Shown piece by piece: positions 17,603 through 29,847 of a stretch of DNA of 64,000 bases. Under the pieces are notes generated by a model. The model was not told the DNA's origin and did not search any database. It was given only the letters and a program-made list of their open reading frames with translations. The position numbers and the translations under genes were made by a program. Source of the DNA: Prolixibacter sp. SD074 (lineage in GTDB: Bacteria; Bacteroidota; Bacteroidia; Bacteroidales; Prolixibacteraceae). Positions within the stretch are counted from its first letter, which is position 1; each line of letters opens with the position of its first letter. The DNA is taken from the NCBI RefSeq assembly GCF_009617895.1, contig NZ_BLAW01000001.1:2223001-2287000 (forward strand), written 5' to 3'.

Positions 17603-18133
17603 TTAAAAACTGCTCCAGTGTAACTTTTCCGGATCAATCCATTTTCCCTGTGCGCGCAGTACCTGTTCAACCACGTCACGCACACAACCTTCTCCACCAT
17701 TTCGGTCGGAAATGTATTTCGAAACCGATTTAATTTCAGTGACGGCATCATTCGGGCAAACCGGAACGCCCACACGCTTCATCACCAGGTAATCGGGCAG
17801 GTCATCACCCATGTACATAATTTCTGAATCCTTCAGGCCAGTTTTCTTCAGGAAATCATCAAAAAAGGTAATCTTATCCAGCGAGCCCATGTACAAATGT
17901 GTTACGCCCAGTTTTTGGTAACGTTTCCGAACTTCGGTCGTATTTCCACCGGTGATGATGGCCAGCGGATAACCGCTACGAATGGCGTGAACCATGGCAA
18001 ATCCGTCACGGATATTAGCAGTTCGTACCGGATCGCCCTCGTTTGTCAGGGGTTGTATAATGCGGGATAATACGCCATCGACATCGAAAACAAAGCCTTT
18101 GACGTTCATCAGTTCTTCCTTGAAAAATGCCAT
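17603..18133 (-). CDS. KdsC-like HAD phosphatase (KDO 8-phosphate phosphatase family)
   Basis: A 176-residue class C0 HAD hydrolase. Motif I is VKGFVFDVDGVLS (nucleophile and general acid Asp), motif II IITGGNT, motif III with Lys in the SLDKITFFDDFL region, and motif IV YMGDDLPDY. The compact length without a cap domain and the ITGGNT motif fit KdsC, which dephosphorylates 3-deoxy-manno-octulosonate 8-phosphate for lipopolysaccharide. It ends 58 bp before maf and starts 3 bp after the DUF2520 gene, indicating cotranscription. Confidence 0.88.
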   Translation of the reverse strand: MAFFKEELMNVKGFVFDVDGVLSRIIQPLTNEGDPVRTANIRDGFAMVHAIRSGYPLAIITGGNTTEVRKRYQKLGVTHLYMGSLDKITFFDDFLKKTGLKDSEIMYMGDDLPDYLVMKRVGVPVCPNDAVTEIKSVSKYISDRNGGEGCVRDVVEQVLRAQGKWIDPEKLHWSSF

Positions 18134-18136
18134 AAT

Positions 18137-18904
18137 TTATTTTGTATGTAATTGATGAATACTTTCGCTAAGTAATTTGTAGATATCATTCCATTGTGGG
18201 TGCTCCTCCAACATCTCCAGGTGCCGGTCAATTACGTTCCGGTCAAACCGGACAGCCGGGCCCGTTTGGGCATCCTTTGGCGAAAATTCCAGCACTTTTG
18301 CTGCCGTTTCGATAATTAACGGTTTCAGAACATCAAAATCGATTTCCTTCTCCTTCAACAACTCTTCACCGATAGTATAGAGGTGATTGACGAAGTTGCA
18401 CACAAATACTGCGGAAAGATGAAGTTGACGTCGCTGCTCCGAGCCAATTTCGCGCACATCGTTGGATATGGAAGCACCAAGCTTACGCAGAATAGCAAGA
18501 TTCTCCGGATTATTGGCTTCTATGCAAACAGGTATCTGGGAGAAATCAACCGCCCTCGATTTGGAAAAAGTCTGCAGCGGATAAAAAACACCGAAGTTGT
18601 CAGTAAACGGTTGCAGCACATCCAAAGGCATACTTCCTGCTGTATGTGCTACCAAACGCTTCCCAAAACCGATTTTGCAAAGCAACGGTTCCACAGCTTT
18701 GTCACTAACCGAAACCAGATACAGTTGCCCTTCCGGGGAAACCTCATCTACGCGGGTAGTCCATTCTGTCTTTAGCTTATCGGCCAACTCTCTTGCCGAT
18801 TTCTCCGTTCGTGAATAAACCTGTACGATCCGGTGATTGCACTCTTTGAGTCGTAATCCCAAACGCGTTGCCAGGTTACCAGCGCCAATCAGAACAATAT
18901 CCAT
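18137..18904 (-). CDS. DUF2520 / NADP-binding Rossmann protein
   Basis: A 255-residue protein with an N-terminal Rossmann domain (MDIVLIGAGNLATRLGLRLK, GxGNxA nucleotide-binding loop; QVYSRTEKSA) like F420-dependent NADP oxidoreductases. The C-terminal helical DUF2520 domain has LHLSAVFVCNFVNHLY and KVLEFSPKDAQTGPAVRFD. Substrate unknown; it may be a reductase acting on a 2-oxoacid-like molecule. It is the first gene of the DUF2520-kdsC-maf operon, read away from the rRNA terminator. Confidence 0.85.
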   Translation of the reverse strand: MDIVLIGAGNLATRLGLRLKECNHRIVQVYSRTEKSARELADKLKTEWTTRVDEVSPEGQLYLVSVSDKAVEPLLCKIGFGKRLVAHTAGSMPLDVLQPFTDNFGVFYPLQTFSKSRAVDFSQIPVCIEANNPENLAILRKLGASISNDVREIGSEQRRQLHLSAVFVCNFVNHLYTIGEELLKEKEIDFDVLKPLIIETAAKVLEFSPKDAQTGPAVRFDRNVIDRHLEMLEEHPQWNDIYKLLSESIHQLHTK

Positions 18905-18987
18905 CGGTCAAATTTTTTCCAAAATTACGGAAAATCGGTAAATCACCCCATTTTGACCAGATGATCCTATTGTAAAAATCAATCACA

Positions 18988-19027
18988 CCAAAAAAGCCCG
19001 GCTCCAATCAAGGAACCGGGCTTTACG
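18988..19027 (-). terminator. Terminator of the rRNA operon
   Basis: On the minus strand AGCCCGGTTCC / GGAGCCGGGCT form a strong hairpin followed by TTTTTT. It lies directly beyond the 5S gene and stops rRNA transcription before the DUF2520 gene. Confidence 0.88.
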
Positions 19028-19035
19028 TTTAAAAT

Positions 19036-19145
19036 AAGCGGCGGCCTACTCTCCCACATTTCTGCAGTACCATCGGCGCTGGCGGGCTTAACTTCTCTGT
19101 TCGGTATGGGAAGAGGTGGGGCCCCGTCGCTGTAGCCACCTAAAG
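19036..19145 (-). rRNA. 5S ribosomal RNA
   Basis: About 110 bp at the 3' end of the rRNA operon. The minus strand shows the conserved 5S pattern, with CCCATACCGAACAGAG around 19100 and a terminal stem GGTGGCT / GCCGCC. Ends are approximate to a few bases. Confidence 0.92.
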
Positions 19146-19364
19146 TTTTCAGCTTGCTTTTCAGCTATACAATATCTTTTTGTAAAACAGTGGTAAGTGT
19201 TAGGTTTTAGGTTTTAGGTGTGAAGTAGTTATGCTTACTCCCCACTTTTGCCTTTTTACTTCTCACTTTTGCCTTTTTACTTCTCACTTATTTTACTGAC
19301 ATGAACCCTGGAAGAAAACACTTCATTACAACAAAAACACCAATTTCTAAAACCGGCATGGAAA
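19146..19364 (-). other. 23S-5S spacer with tandem repeats
   Basis: A 220-bp spacer with no gene. A 21-bp unit starting CACTTTTGCC occurs twice in perfect tandem (19243-19263 and 19264-19284), preceded by short TAGGTTT repeats near 19200-19220. Confidence 0.7.
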
Positions 19365-22251
<2,887 letters not shown>

Positions 22252-22349
22252 TCTCGCCTTGTTCGAAGGTTTTATCCTTCGGCGTTTCTCTTGTAACTCT
22301 GTTTTTCTTCCAGCATGTCAATGAACTTTACCCTTATTATTGGGCCTGT

Positions 22350-22400
22350 GGATTACAGGGAATCGAACCCTGCTTCTTGTTTCAGGCGCCAGCCTAATCC
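22350..22400 (-). other. tRNA-like remnant (acceptor plus T-arm) in the rRNA spacer
   Basis: On the minus strand a 51-nt segment starts GGATTA and ends TAATCC, which pair as a six-base acceptor-like stem. Inside are a small AGGC-TGGC-GCCT hairpin and a perfect T-arm CAGGG-TTCGATT-CCCTG with canonical T-loop bases. D and anticodon arms cannot both fit in the 22 nt available, and no anticodon can be assigned. It lies between tRNA-Ala and 23S. Confidence 0.6.
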
Positions 22401-22467
22401 TTCGTGTTCCAAAATGTCTTTAAATGAACTTGTGCCTTCGTGTTTTCCTGGCCTTTTATCTCGCCTG

Positions 22468-22541
22468 TGGAGAATGTCGGGGTCGAACCGACGGCCTCTT
22501 GAATGCAAATCAAGCGCTCTAGCCAACTGAGCTAATCCCCC
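22468..22541 (-). tRNA. tRNA-Ala (anticodon TGC)
   Basis: The minus strand reads GGGGGATTAGCTCAGTTGGC at the 5' end, an anticodon stem CTTGA/TCAAG with loop TTTGCAT (anticodon TGC), T-arm GTCGG-TTCGACC-CCGAC and acceptor 3' strand ATTCTCC followed by discriminator A. Length is 74 nt. CCA is not encoded. Two G-U pairs lie in the acceptor stem. Confidence 0.96.
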
Positions 22542-22547
22542 AGATCC

Positions 22548-22623
22548 CAATTGAGAATGGAAAATTGAGAATGGAGAATGAAACTTCCATAATTTTCAAT
22601 TATCTATTTTCCATTCTCAATTG
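22548..22623. repeat. Inverted repeat in the 16S-tRNA spacer
   Basis: The 18-base arm CAATTGAGAATGGAAAAT (22548-22565) is repeated in exact reverse complement at 22606-22623. GAGAATGG is also repeated directly inside. The transcript could form a long stem where tRNA-Ile would normally lie; it may be a processing stem or a small mobile repeat. Confidence 0.75.
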
Positions 22624-22710
22624 CTCCTGTGTTTTACAGTATCTTTTAAAAAGGAAGAAGCAAACACCTTTCATTCATTTCCTCTCAGAAACCTCTCGTG
22701 CCGGCCCCAG

Positions 22711-24229
<1,519 letters not shown>

Positions 24230-24410
24230 TAATTAAAAAGTTTAAATGTCTATTTGCCTGGCACGATTGGTTTTCCTCTAAAAGAAAATTGAACTCCTGG
24301 TGCTTATCTTCTTTCCTTTTCAATATTTTCAATGAACTTGTCTTCTTTCTTTTACTTTCGCTCTCCTGCCCAACCCTCAGTTGCCGTCGGACGGGCCGAA
24401 AAAAGCGTTG

Positions 24411-24443
24411 CAAAGATAGGTAATCTTTTGCGTTAATCCCAAA
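24411..24443 (-). promoter_or_regulatory. rRNA operon promoter, proximal
   Basis: On minus, TTTG (plus 24440-24443) is followed 21 bp later by TATCTTTG (24411-24418), a full match to the Bacteroidota primary-sigma consensus TTTG / TAnnTTTG. It lies about 180 bp upstream of 16S. Confidence 0.75.
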
Positions 24444-24515
24444 TCTTTTTTTGCCTTTTTTCTTTAGGCTCCAGTACCGGTTATCAACGCCCGCTTTTCG
24501 CTAAAAACGTGGCCG

Positions 24516-24523
24516 CAAAGATA
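24516..24523 (-). promoter_or_regulatory. rRNA operon promoter, distal -7 element
   Basis: A second TATCTTTG on minus about 105 bp further upstream. No clear TTTG lies at the right distance, so it may be a weaker second promoter. Confidence 0.45.
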
Positions 24524-24734
24524 AACCCTTTTTTCCCGGCTTTCCATATAGTGCCCAAGATTTTTTTTTCGGCTCCCGGCAAACCTTTTTCTATTCTTTT
24601 TGACATAAAACGGCAAGTAGCTGAGGGACTGGAGAAATAATTTGAAGAAAATCACGCCTAAAGCTGCAGATGATCTAGTTCGAAATATATTCCAGATACA
24701 AAATTATCTAAAATTAAACGGCGATATCAAATTC

Positions 24735-24748
24735 TTGACCTAAGTCAA
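24735..24748. promoter_or_regulatory. Distal operator-like palindrome of the MarR gene
   Basis: TTGAC-CTAA-GTCAA has the same half sites as the palindrome at 24917-24929, with one extra central base. It lies about 180 bp upstream of that site in the otherwise empty 24.5-24.9 kb region. Confidence 0.45.
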
Positions 24749-24915
24749 TTATACCAATTAATTCAAATAAGAACTTTTTTCTGATATTTCGGTTTAAGGG
24801 AATGGAACAAGAAACCCAGGCTAATTACGCTTGCCATTCCCTGCGCCCTTTCTTTCTAATACACATCAGCCTAAGACACAAATGCCCGCATTTAATATTC
24901 TATTAACATATTTTA

Positions 24916-24948
24916 GTTGACTAAGTCAACCATTTGAATCTATCTTTA
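24916..24948 (+). promoter_or_regulatory. Promoter and operator of the MarR-RND efflux operon
   Basis: The palindrome GTTGAC-TAA-GTCAAC (24916-24930) covers a -33 TTG, and TATCTTTA (24941-24948) lies 21 bp later as -7 element. A repressor bound here would block the -33 region. The overlap argues against the in-frame TTG at 24934 as translation start. Confidence 0.65.
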
Positions 24949-24975
24949 CAAACTCAAATAATCGAACATCATTTT

Positions 24976-25425
24976 ATGTCTTTAGAACAGCCACTCTGCC
25001 ATTTGCTCGGACAAACAGTACGAATTTACAAGAATAAATTGTTTGCCATGTTCAAGGAGAATGAAATCGAAATAACATTTGAACAGTTTGCCATCCTGAA
25101 TTTATTGTATTCCGAAAAAGCCTTTATACAACAGGATCTGGCCAACCAGATGCAAAAAAATAAATCCATCATATTACGTCAAATCAATTCATTACTCGAC
25201 AAGAACTATGTAGAAAGGACCAGAAATGACAAAGACAAACGCAAAAAGACCCTGATTTTAACAGAAAAGGGAATCAGTACATTAAACCAGACAAGACAAC
25301 TTGGAAACGAAGTACTGGACGAACTTTTTCTTGGAATCAGCGAAAATGAATTATCAGTCTTCAGAAATGTACTGGAGAAATTAATGGAAAACAGCGAACC
25401 ACACGACAGCAATTGCCAATGCTAA
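24976..25425 (+). CDS. MarR-family transcriptional regulator
   Basis: A 149-residue winged-helix regulator from ATG 24976 (MSLEQPLCHLLGQTVRIYKN). The DNA-binding region includes QQDLANQMQKNKSIILRQINSLLDKNYVERTRNDKDKRKKTLILTE split across helices and wing, with the DxRxK wing pattern. A longer frame begins at a TTG (24934) but this lies inside the promoter. It is followed 40 bp later by three RND efflux genes on the same strand, so it probably represses the operon including itself until an effector binds. The C terminus has CxC (NCQC), possibly redox- or metal-sensitive, which is speculative. Confidence 0.88.
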   Translation: MSLEQPLCHLLGQTVRIYKNKLFAMFKENEIEITFEQFAILNLLYSEKAFIQQDLANQMQKNKSIILRQINSLLDKNYVERTRNDKDKRKKTLILTEKGISTLNQTRQLGNEVLDELFLGISENELSVFRNVLEKLMENSEPHDSNCQC

Positions 25426-25465
25426 TCGCGATATTTCCAAAATATCAGACAGTTAAAAAAGCAAA

Positions 25466-26653
25466 ATGAAAAAAAACAACCCAATCAAGATTCTCAGTTT
25501 CATTGTGATACTGGCAACAACCATTTCGTGTTCGAGCTCACAGAAAAAAGGCCCAAGAGGAATGGCCGGACAAATCAGTGAGTACAAGGTGATGAAAGTG
25601 AAACCACAATCAACAACACTCTACCAAGAATATCCCACCAACCTGGAAGGAATTCAGACGGTTGAAATTCGTCCGAAGATTGCCGGATATATCCAGAACA
25701 TTCTGGTGGATGAAGGTTCCTTTGTAAAAAAAGGCCAGGTACTTTTTCGGATCAACGATAATGACATCCGGGCAACCGTAAGGTCAGCACAGGCCCAGGT
25801 TAAAGTTGCCGAAGCCGACGTGGTTGCCGCCAAAATTAATCTAAACAAAACCAAACCGCTGGTCGAGAAAGGAATCATCAGCAAGTTTGACCTGGAATCG
25901 TCTGAATCAATGCTGAAAGCAAAAGAGGCCCAGCTGGCACAGGCCAAAGCGAACCTGGCAAATGCTCAGGCCAACCTTCAGTATGCCATTATTACCAGTC
26001 CTACCAACGGAATTATCGGAAACTTCCCGTATCGTATAGGAAGTCTGGTGAGCAGCAACATTCCCCAGCCTCTCACAACGGTCTCCAACACGACAGAGAT
26101 GTACGCTTATTTTTCCATGAATGAAAAAGAGTTTCTCACAATGATAAAAGGCTTGAAGGGAAACAATCTTCAGGCAAAATTCAGAAGCATGCCCGCTGTT
26201 TCGCTTATCCTGGCTGATAATTCTGTTTACGGTGAAAAAGGTCGGATACAAACAGCCAGTGGTTTAGTCGATCCGCAAACAGGTTCAGTGAACATTAGGG
26301 CCACCTTCCCGAACAAAGAGGGAATTTTGCGCAGTGGAGGAAGTGGTTTGGTTCGCATTTCACAACACGTCGACTCGGTTATCATTGTTCCCCAAAATGC
26401 AACCTATGAACTGCAGGGAAAACACTTTATATACACTGTGGGTGATGAAAACAAGGTACATCCAACCGAAATTGGTATTTTGGCTGGAAACCTGAAAAAC
26501 ACTTACGTAGTAACCAGCGGACTGAAGCCAGGCGATGAAATTGTGGTAGAAGGAATTGCGTCGTTACGAAACAACATGCCCATTAAACCCAAATTAGTAA
26601 CCCAAGATAGCTCCGATGACAAGAAAGATTCGGGTGCTGTGGTTAATAATTAA
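25466..26653 (+). CDS. RND efflux periplasmic adaptor lipoprotein
   Basis: A 395-residue membrane-fusion protein. The lipobox ATTISC puts the lipidated Cys at residue 22. The domains are barrel-sandwich/lipoyl (VEIRPKIAGYIQNILVDEGSFVKKGQVLFRIND), an alpha-helical hairpin with Ala-rich heptads (AQAKANLANAQANLQYA), then beta-barrel and membrane-proximal parts. It bridges the inner-membrane pump and the outer-membrane channel encoded next. The order MarR, adaptor, pump, channel is a typical multidrug (HAE1) operon. Confidence 0.93.
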   Translation: MKKNNPIKILSFIVILATTISCSSSQKKGPRGMAGQISEYKVMKVKPQSTTLYQEYPTNLEGIQTVEIRPKIAGYIQNILVDEGSFVKKGQVLFRINDNDIRATVRSAQAQVKVAEADVVAAKINLNKTKPLVEKGIISKFDLESSESMLKAKEAQLAQAKANLANAQANLQYAIITSPTNGIIGNFPYRIGSLVSSNIPQPLTTVSNTTEMYAYFSMNEKEFLTMIKGLKGNNLQAKFRSMPAVSLILADNSVYGEKGRIQTASGLVDPQTGSVNIRATFPNKEGILRSGGSGLVRISQHVDSVIIVPQNATYELQGKHFIYTVGDENKVHPTEIGILAGNLKNTYVVTSGLKPGDEIVVEGIASLRNNMPIKPKLVTQDSSDDKKDSGAVVNN

Positions 26654-26667
26654 ATGCTCAACAAACT

Positions 26668-29600
26668 ATGTTCAGAAGATTTATCGAAAGGCCGGTCCTG
26701 TCATCGGTCATATCCATCATAATTGTAATTCTGGGATTGCTAAGCATGTTTAGCCTTCCCATTGAACAATATCCCGATATTGCCCCGCCTACCATTCGGG
26801 TGAGGGCCAACTACACCGGAGCCGATGCCGAAACGGTGTTGAAGAGCGTTATTACGCCACTGGAAGAACAGATCAATGGGGTTGAAAACATGACCTACAT
26901 GACCTCATCCGCAAGCAATAACGGCTCTGCAACCATTGAGGTCTATTTCAAACAAGGAGTTGATCCTGATTTGGCTGCCATTAACGTCCAAAACCGTGTG
27001 GCCCAGGCAACCAGCCTGCTACCTTCGGAAGTTATCCGCACCGGTGTGATTACGGCGAAACGCCAGAACAGCATGCTGATGGTTTTTTCGCTTTACAGCG
27101 ATGACGGGAAATATGACGAAACGTTCCTGCAGAACTACAGTAAAATCAACCTGCTTCCACAGATTCAACGTATAACTGGCGTAGGGGAAGCAATGGTCTT
27201 CGGCACGAAAGACTACTCCATGCGTATCTGGCTGAAGCCGGATGTAATGAAGGCCTATGGCCTGATCCCCTCGGATGTAATTGCCGCACTGAACGAACAA
27301 AGTTTGGAAGCAGCGCCGGGAAGATTCGGCGAGCAAAACAAACAGTCATTCGAATATGTACTGAAATACAAAGGAAAATTCAGTAACCCATCGCAGTTTG
27401 AGAATATCGTTATCAAAGCTGATAAAGATGGAAATGTACTTCGCCTGAAAGATGTAGCCAAAGTGGTATTGGGAGCGTTGGATTATTCAACAATCACTAC
27501 GGCGATGAATAAACCGGGAATTACCATGGCCCTTTTTCAGTCCCCGGGTTCAAACGCCCACGAGACCATTATCAACGCCAAGAAAGTACTCGAAGAAGGT
27601 TCAAAATCATTCCCGGAAGGAGTCAAATACCACATCATCATCGATGCCAACCGATTTTTGGACAACTCCATCAGCAAGGTGCTCCACACCTTGCTCGAAG
27701 CTTTCATTCTCGTTTTCATCGTAGTGTTTATTTTCCTGCAAAATTTCAGGGCGACACTCATTCCGGCTATTGCGGTCCCGGTGGCAATTATCGGTACCTT
27801 TTTCTTCCTCAACCTGTTTGGATTTACCATTAACCTGCTGACGCTTTTCGCACTCGTGCTGGCCATCGGAATTGTAGTGGATGATGCTATTGTGATTGTG
27901 GAAGCGGTGCATGCCAAATTGGAACAGGGGGCAAAGAACGCGCAGGAGGCAGCAATTTCCGCCATGAATGAAATATCGTCCGCGATTATATCCATCACAC
28001 TCGTAATGGCTGCCGTATTCATCCCGGTAACGTTCATTACCGGAACAACAGGCGTTTTCTACAGACAATTCGGGATAACGCTGGCTGTAGCCATTGTGCT
28101 TTCGGCGGTGAACGCACTGACTTTGAGCCCGGCGCTTTGTGCGGTATTTCTAAAACCTGAAAACAAGGATACTCCGCATGAAAAAGGCGTCATGCAACGG
28201 TTCTATGGTGCGTTTAACTCATCATTCGAGGTGATGACCCATAACTATAAGCGAGTCTCCAACTTTCTGCTCCGGCGAAAATGGATTCCTGCTTCGATAA
28301 TCCTGGTATTTACAATTGGTTTGTACTTCCTGCTAAGAACAACGCCTACCGGATTTGTTCCCAAGGAAGATATGGGTATCATGATCCTCAACGTGAGCCT
28401 TCCTCCTGCCACTTCGCTGGAAGAAACGAAGAAAGTGATGGATAAAGTCGACAACATTCTGGCCCATACTCCGGAAATCAACGGACGGGCCACGGTGGTC
28501 GGACGTTCACTCATTAGTGGACAGGGAAGTTCCTACGGTATGATATTCTGCGACCTGAAACCTTTTGCTGAAAGAAAAGGAAAAGAACACGACGTCAACA
28601 ATGTGATTGGACGACTTTATGGAGCCATGTCACAAATTAAAGATGCCCAGGTTATTATTTTCACACCGCCCATGGTACCCGGATTCAGTGTTTCCGGAGG
28701 GGTTGAGTTCCAATTGGAGGACCGGACCGGTGGCGATATCAAAAAGTTCGAGCAAATATCGCAACAGTTCCTTGGTGCACTCAATCAGCGACCGGAGATT
28801 CAGTATGCCATGACCTCGTTTAACACCAATTTTCCGCAATACCAAATTGACGTGAATGCGGTCAGAAGCAAACAATCCGGTGTCGCGGTCAGTACCATAC
28901 TGGCAACGTTGCAAGGATACATCGGTGGATTTTATGCATCGGATTTTAACCAGTTCGGAAAACAATACCGCATCATGGTTCAGTCCAGTCCCGGGTACCG
29001 GGGAAATCCTGACGACCTGAACAACATCTATGTCCGAACATCGACCGGTGAAATGGCGCCCATTACCGAATTCATTACCCTGGAAAAAGTGTATGGCCCG
29101 GAAAACATCAACCGGTTCAATATGTACACCTCCATTTCGGTCAACAGTGCGCCCCAGATTGGGTACAGTTCAGGCGATGCCATTGATGCCGTAAAACAGG
29201 TAGCAGCACAAACACTGCCCATGGGTTACGGGTACGAGTTTTCGGGCCTGACCCGGGAAGAAATTGCATCGGGAAACCAATCAATTTTGATCTTCCTGTT
29301 GAGTGTGATTTTTGTTTACTTCCTGCTGGCAGCCCAGTACGAAAGTTTCATCACGCCGCTCTCCATTCTGTTTTCATTGCCCATTGGTGTGGCAGGAGCT
29401 TTCATGTTTGCCCGCATTATGGGAGTATCCAACAACATCTATCTGCAGATATCGCTCATCATGTTAATTGGATTGCTGGCCAAGAACGCCATCCTGATTG
29501 TGGAATTTGCCCTTCAACGGCGTCGCCGCGGGGAAACCATCCTGCAATCGGCCATCGATGGGGCAACGGCCCGTCTTCGTCCCATTCTGATGACCTCCTT

Positions 29601-29817
29601 TGCACTTATTTTCGGCCTGATGCCGTTAATCATTGGCGGAGGCGTTGGTGCCAACGGAAACCGGTCGATTGGCGTAGGCGCTGTCGGCGGTATGCTGGTG
29701 GGTACATTCATTGGCATCCTGGTTATCCCGGCCATGTATGTCATTTTCCAGAATCTTCAGGAGAAAATTAAAAAACCGGAACAAGGTGAGATTTCAGGAC
29801 TGAACAGCCTCGAATAA
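26668..29817 (+). CDS. RND multidrug efflux permease (HAE1/AcrB type)
   Basis: A 1049-residue inner-membrane proton-drug antiporter. It starts MFRRFIERPVLSSVISIIIV and IEQYPDIAPPTIRV, typical of AcrB. The transmembrane helix LALVLAIGIVVDDAIVIVEAV carries the paired Asp residues for proton relay. Large periplasmic loops, NQFGKQYRIMVQ and the C-terminal helices (LIGLLAKNAILIVEFA) follow. Length is normal. It lies 14 bp after the adaptor gene. Substrates cannot be predicted from sequence. Confidence 0.96.
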   Translation: MFRRFIERPVLSSVISIIIVILGLLSMFSLPIEQYPDIAPPTIRVRANYTGADAETVLKSVITPLEEQINGVENMTYMTSSASNNGSATIEVYFKQGVDPDLAAINVQNRVAQATSLLPSEVIRTGVITAKRQNSMLMVFSLYSDDGKYDETFLQNYSKINLLPQIQRITGVGEAMVFGTKDYSMRIWLKPDVMKAYGLIPSDVIAALNEQSLEAAPGRFGEQNKQSFEYVLKYKGKFSNPSQFENIVIKADKDGNVLRLKDVAKVVLGALDYSTITTAMNKPGITMALFQSPGSNAHETIINAKKVLEEGSKSFPEGVKYHIIIDANRFLDNSISKVLHTLLEAFILVFIVVFIFLQNFRATLIPAIAVPVAIIGTFFFLNLFGFTINLLTLFALVLAIGIVVDDAIVIVEAVHAKLEQGAKNAQEAAISAMNEISSAIISITLVMAAVFIPVTFITGTTGVFYRQFGITLAVAIVLSAVNALTLSPALCAVFLKPENKDTPHEKGVMQRFYGAFNSSFEVMTHNYKRVSNFLLRRKWIPASIILVFTIGLYFLLRTTPTGFVPKEDMGIMILNVSLPPATSLEETKKVMDKVDNILAHTPEINGRATVVGRSLISGQGSSYGMIFCDLKPFAERKGKEHDVNNVIGRLYGAMSQIKDAQVIIFTPPMVPGFSVSGGVEFQLEDRTGGDIKKFEQISQQFLGALNQRPEIQYAMTSFNTNFPQYQIDVNAVRSKQSGVAVSTILATLQGYIGGFYASDFNQFGKQYRIMVQSSPGYRGNPDDLNNIYVRTSTGEMAPITEFITLEKVYGPENINRFNMYTSISVNSAPQIGYSSGDAIDAVKQVAAQTLPMGYGYEFSGLTREEIASGNQSILIFLLSVIFVYFLLAAQYESFITPLSILFSLPIGVAGAFMFARIMGVSNNIYLQISLIMLIGLLAKNAILIVEFALQRRRRGETILQSAIDGATARLRPILMTSFALIFGLMPLIIGGGVGANGNRSIGVGAVGGMLVGTFIGILVIPAMYVIFQNLQEKIKKPEQGEISGLNSLE

Positions 29818-29847
29818 TCAACGCCTGAAAATTATTAGAACTACGAT

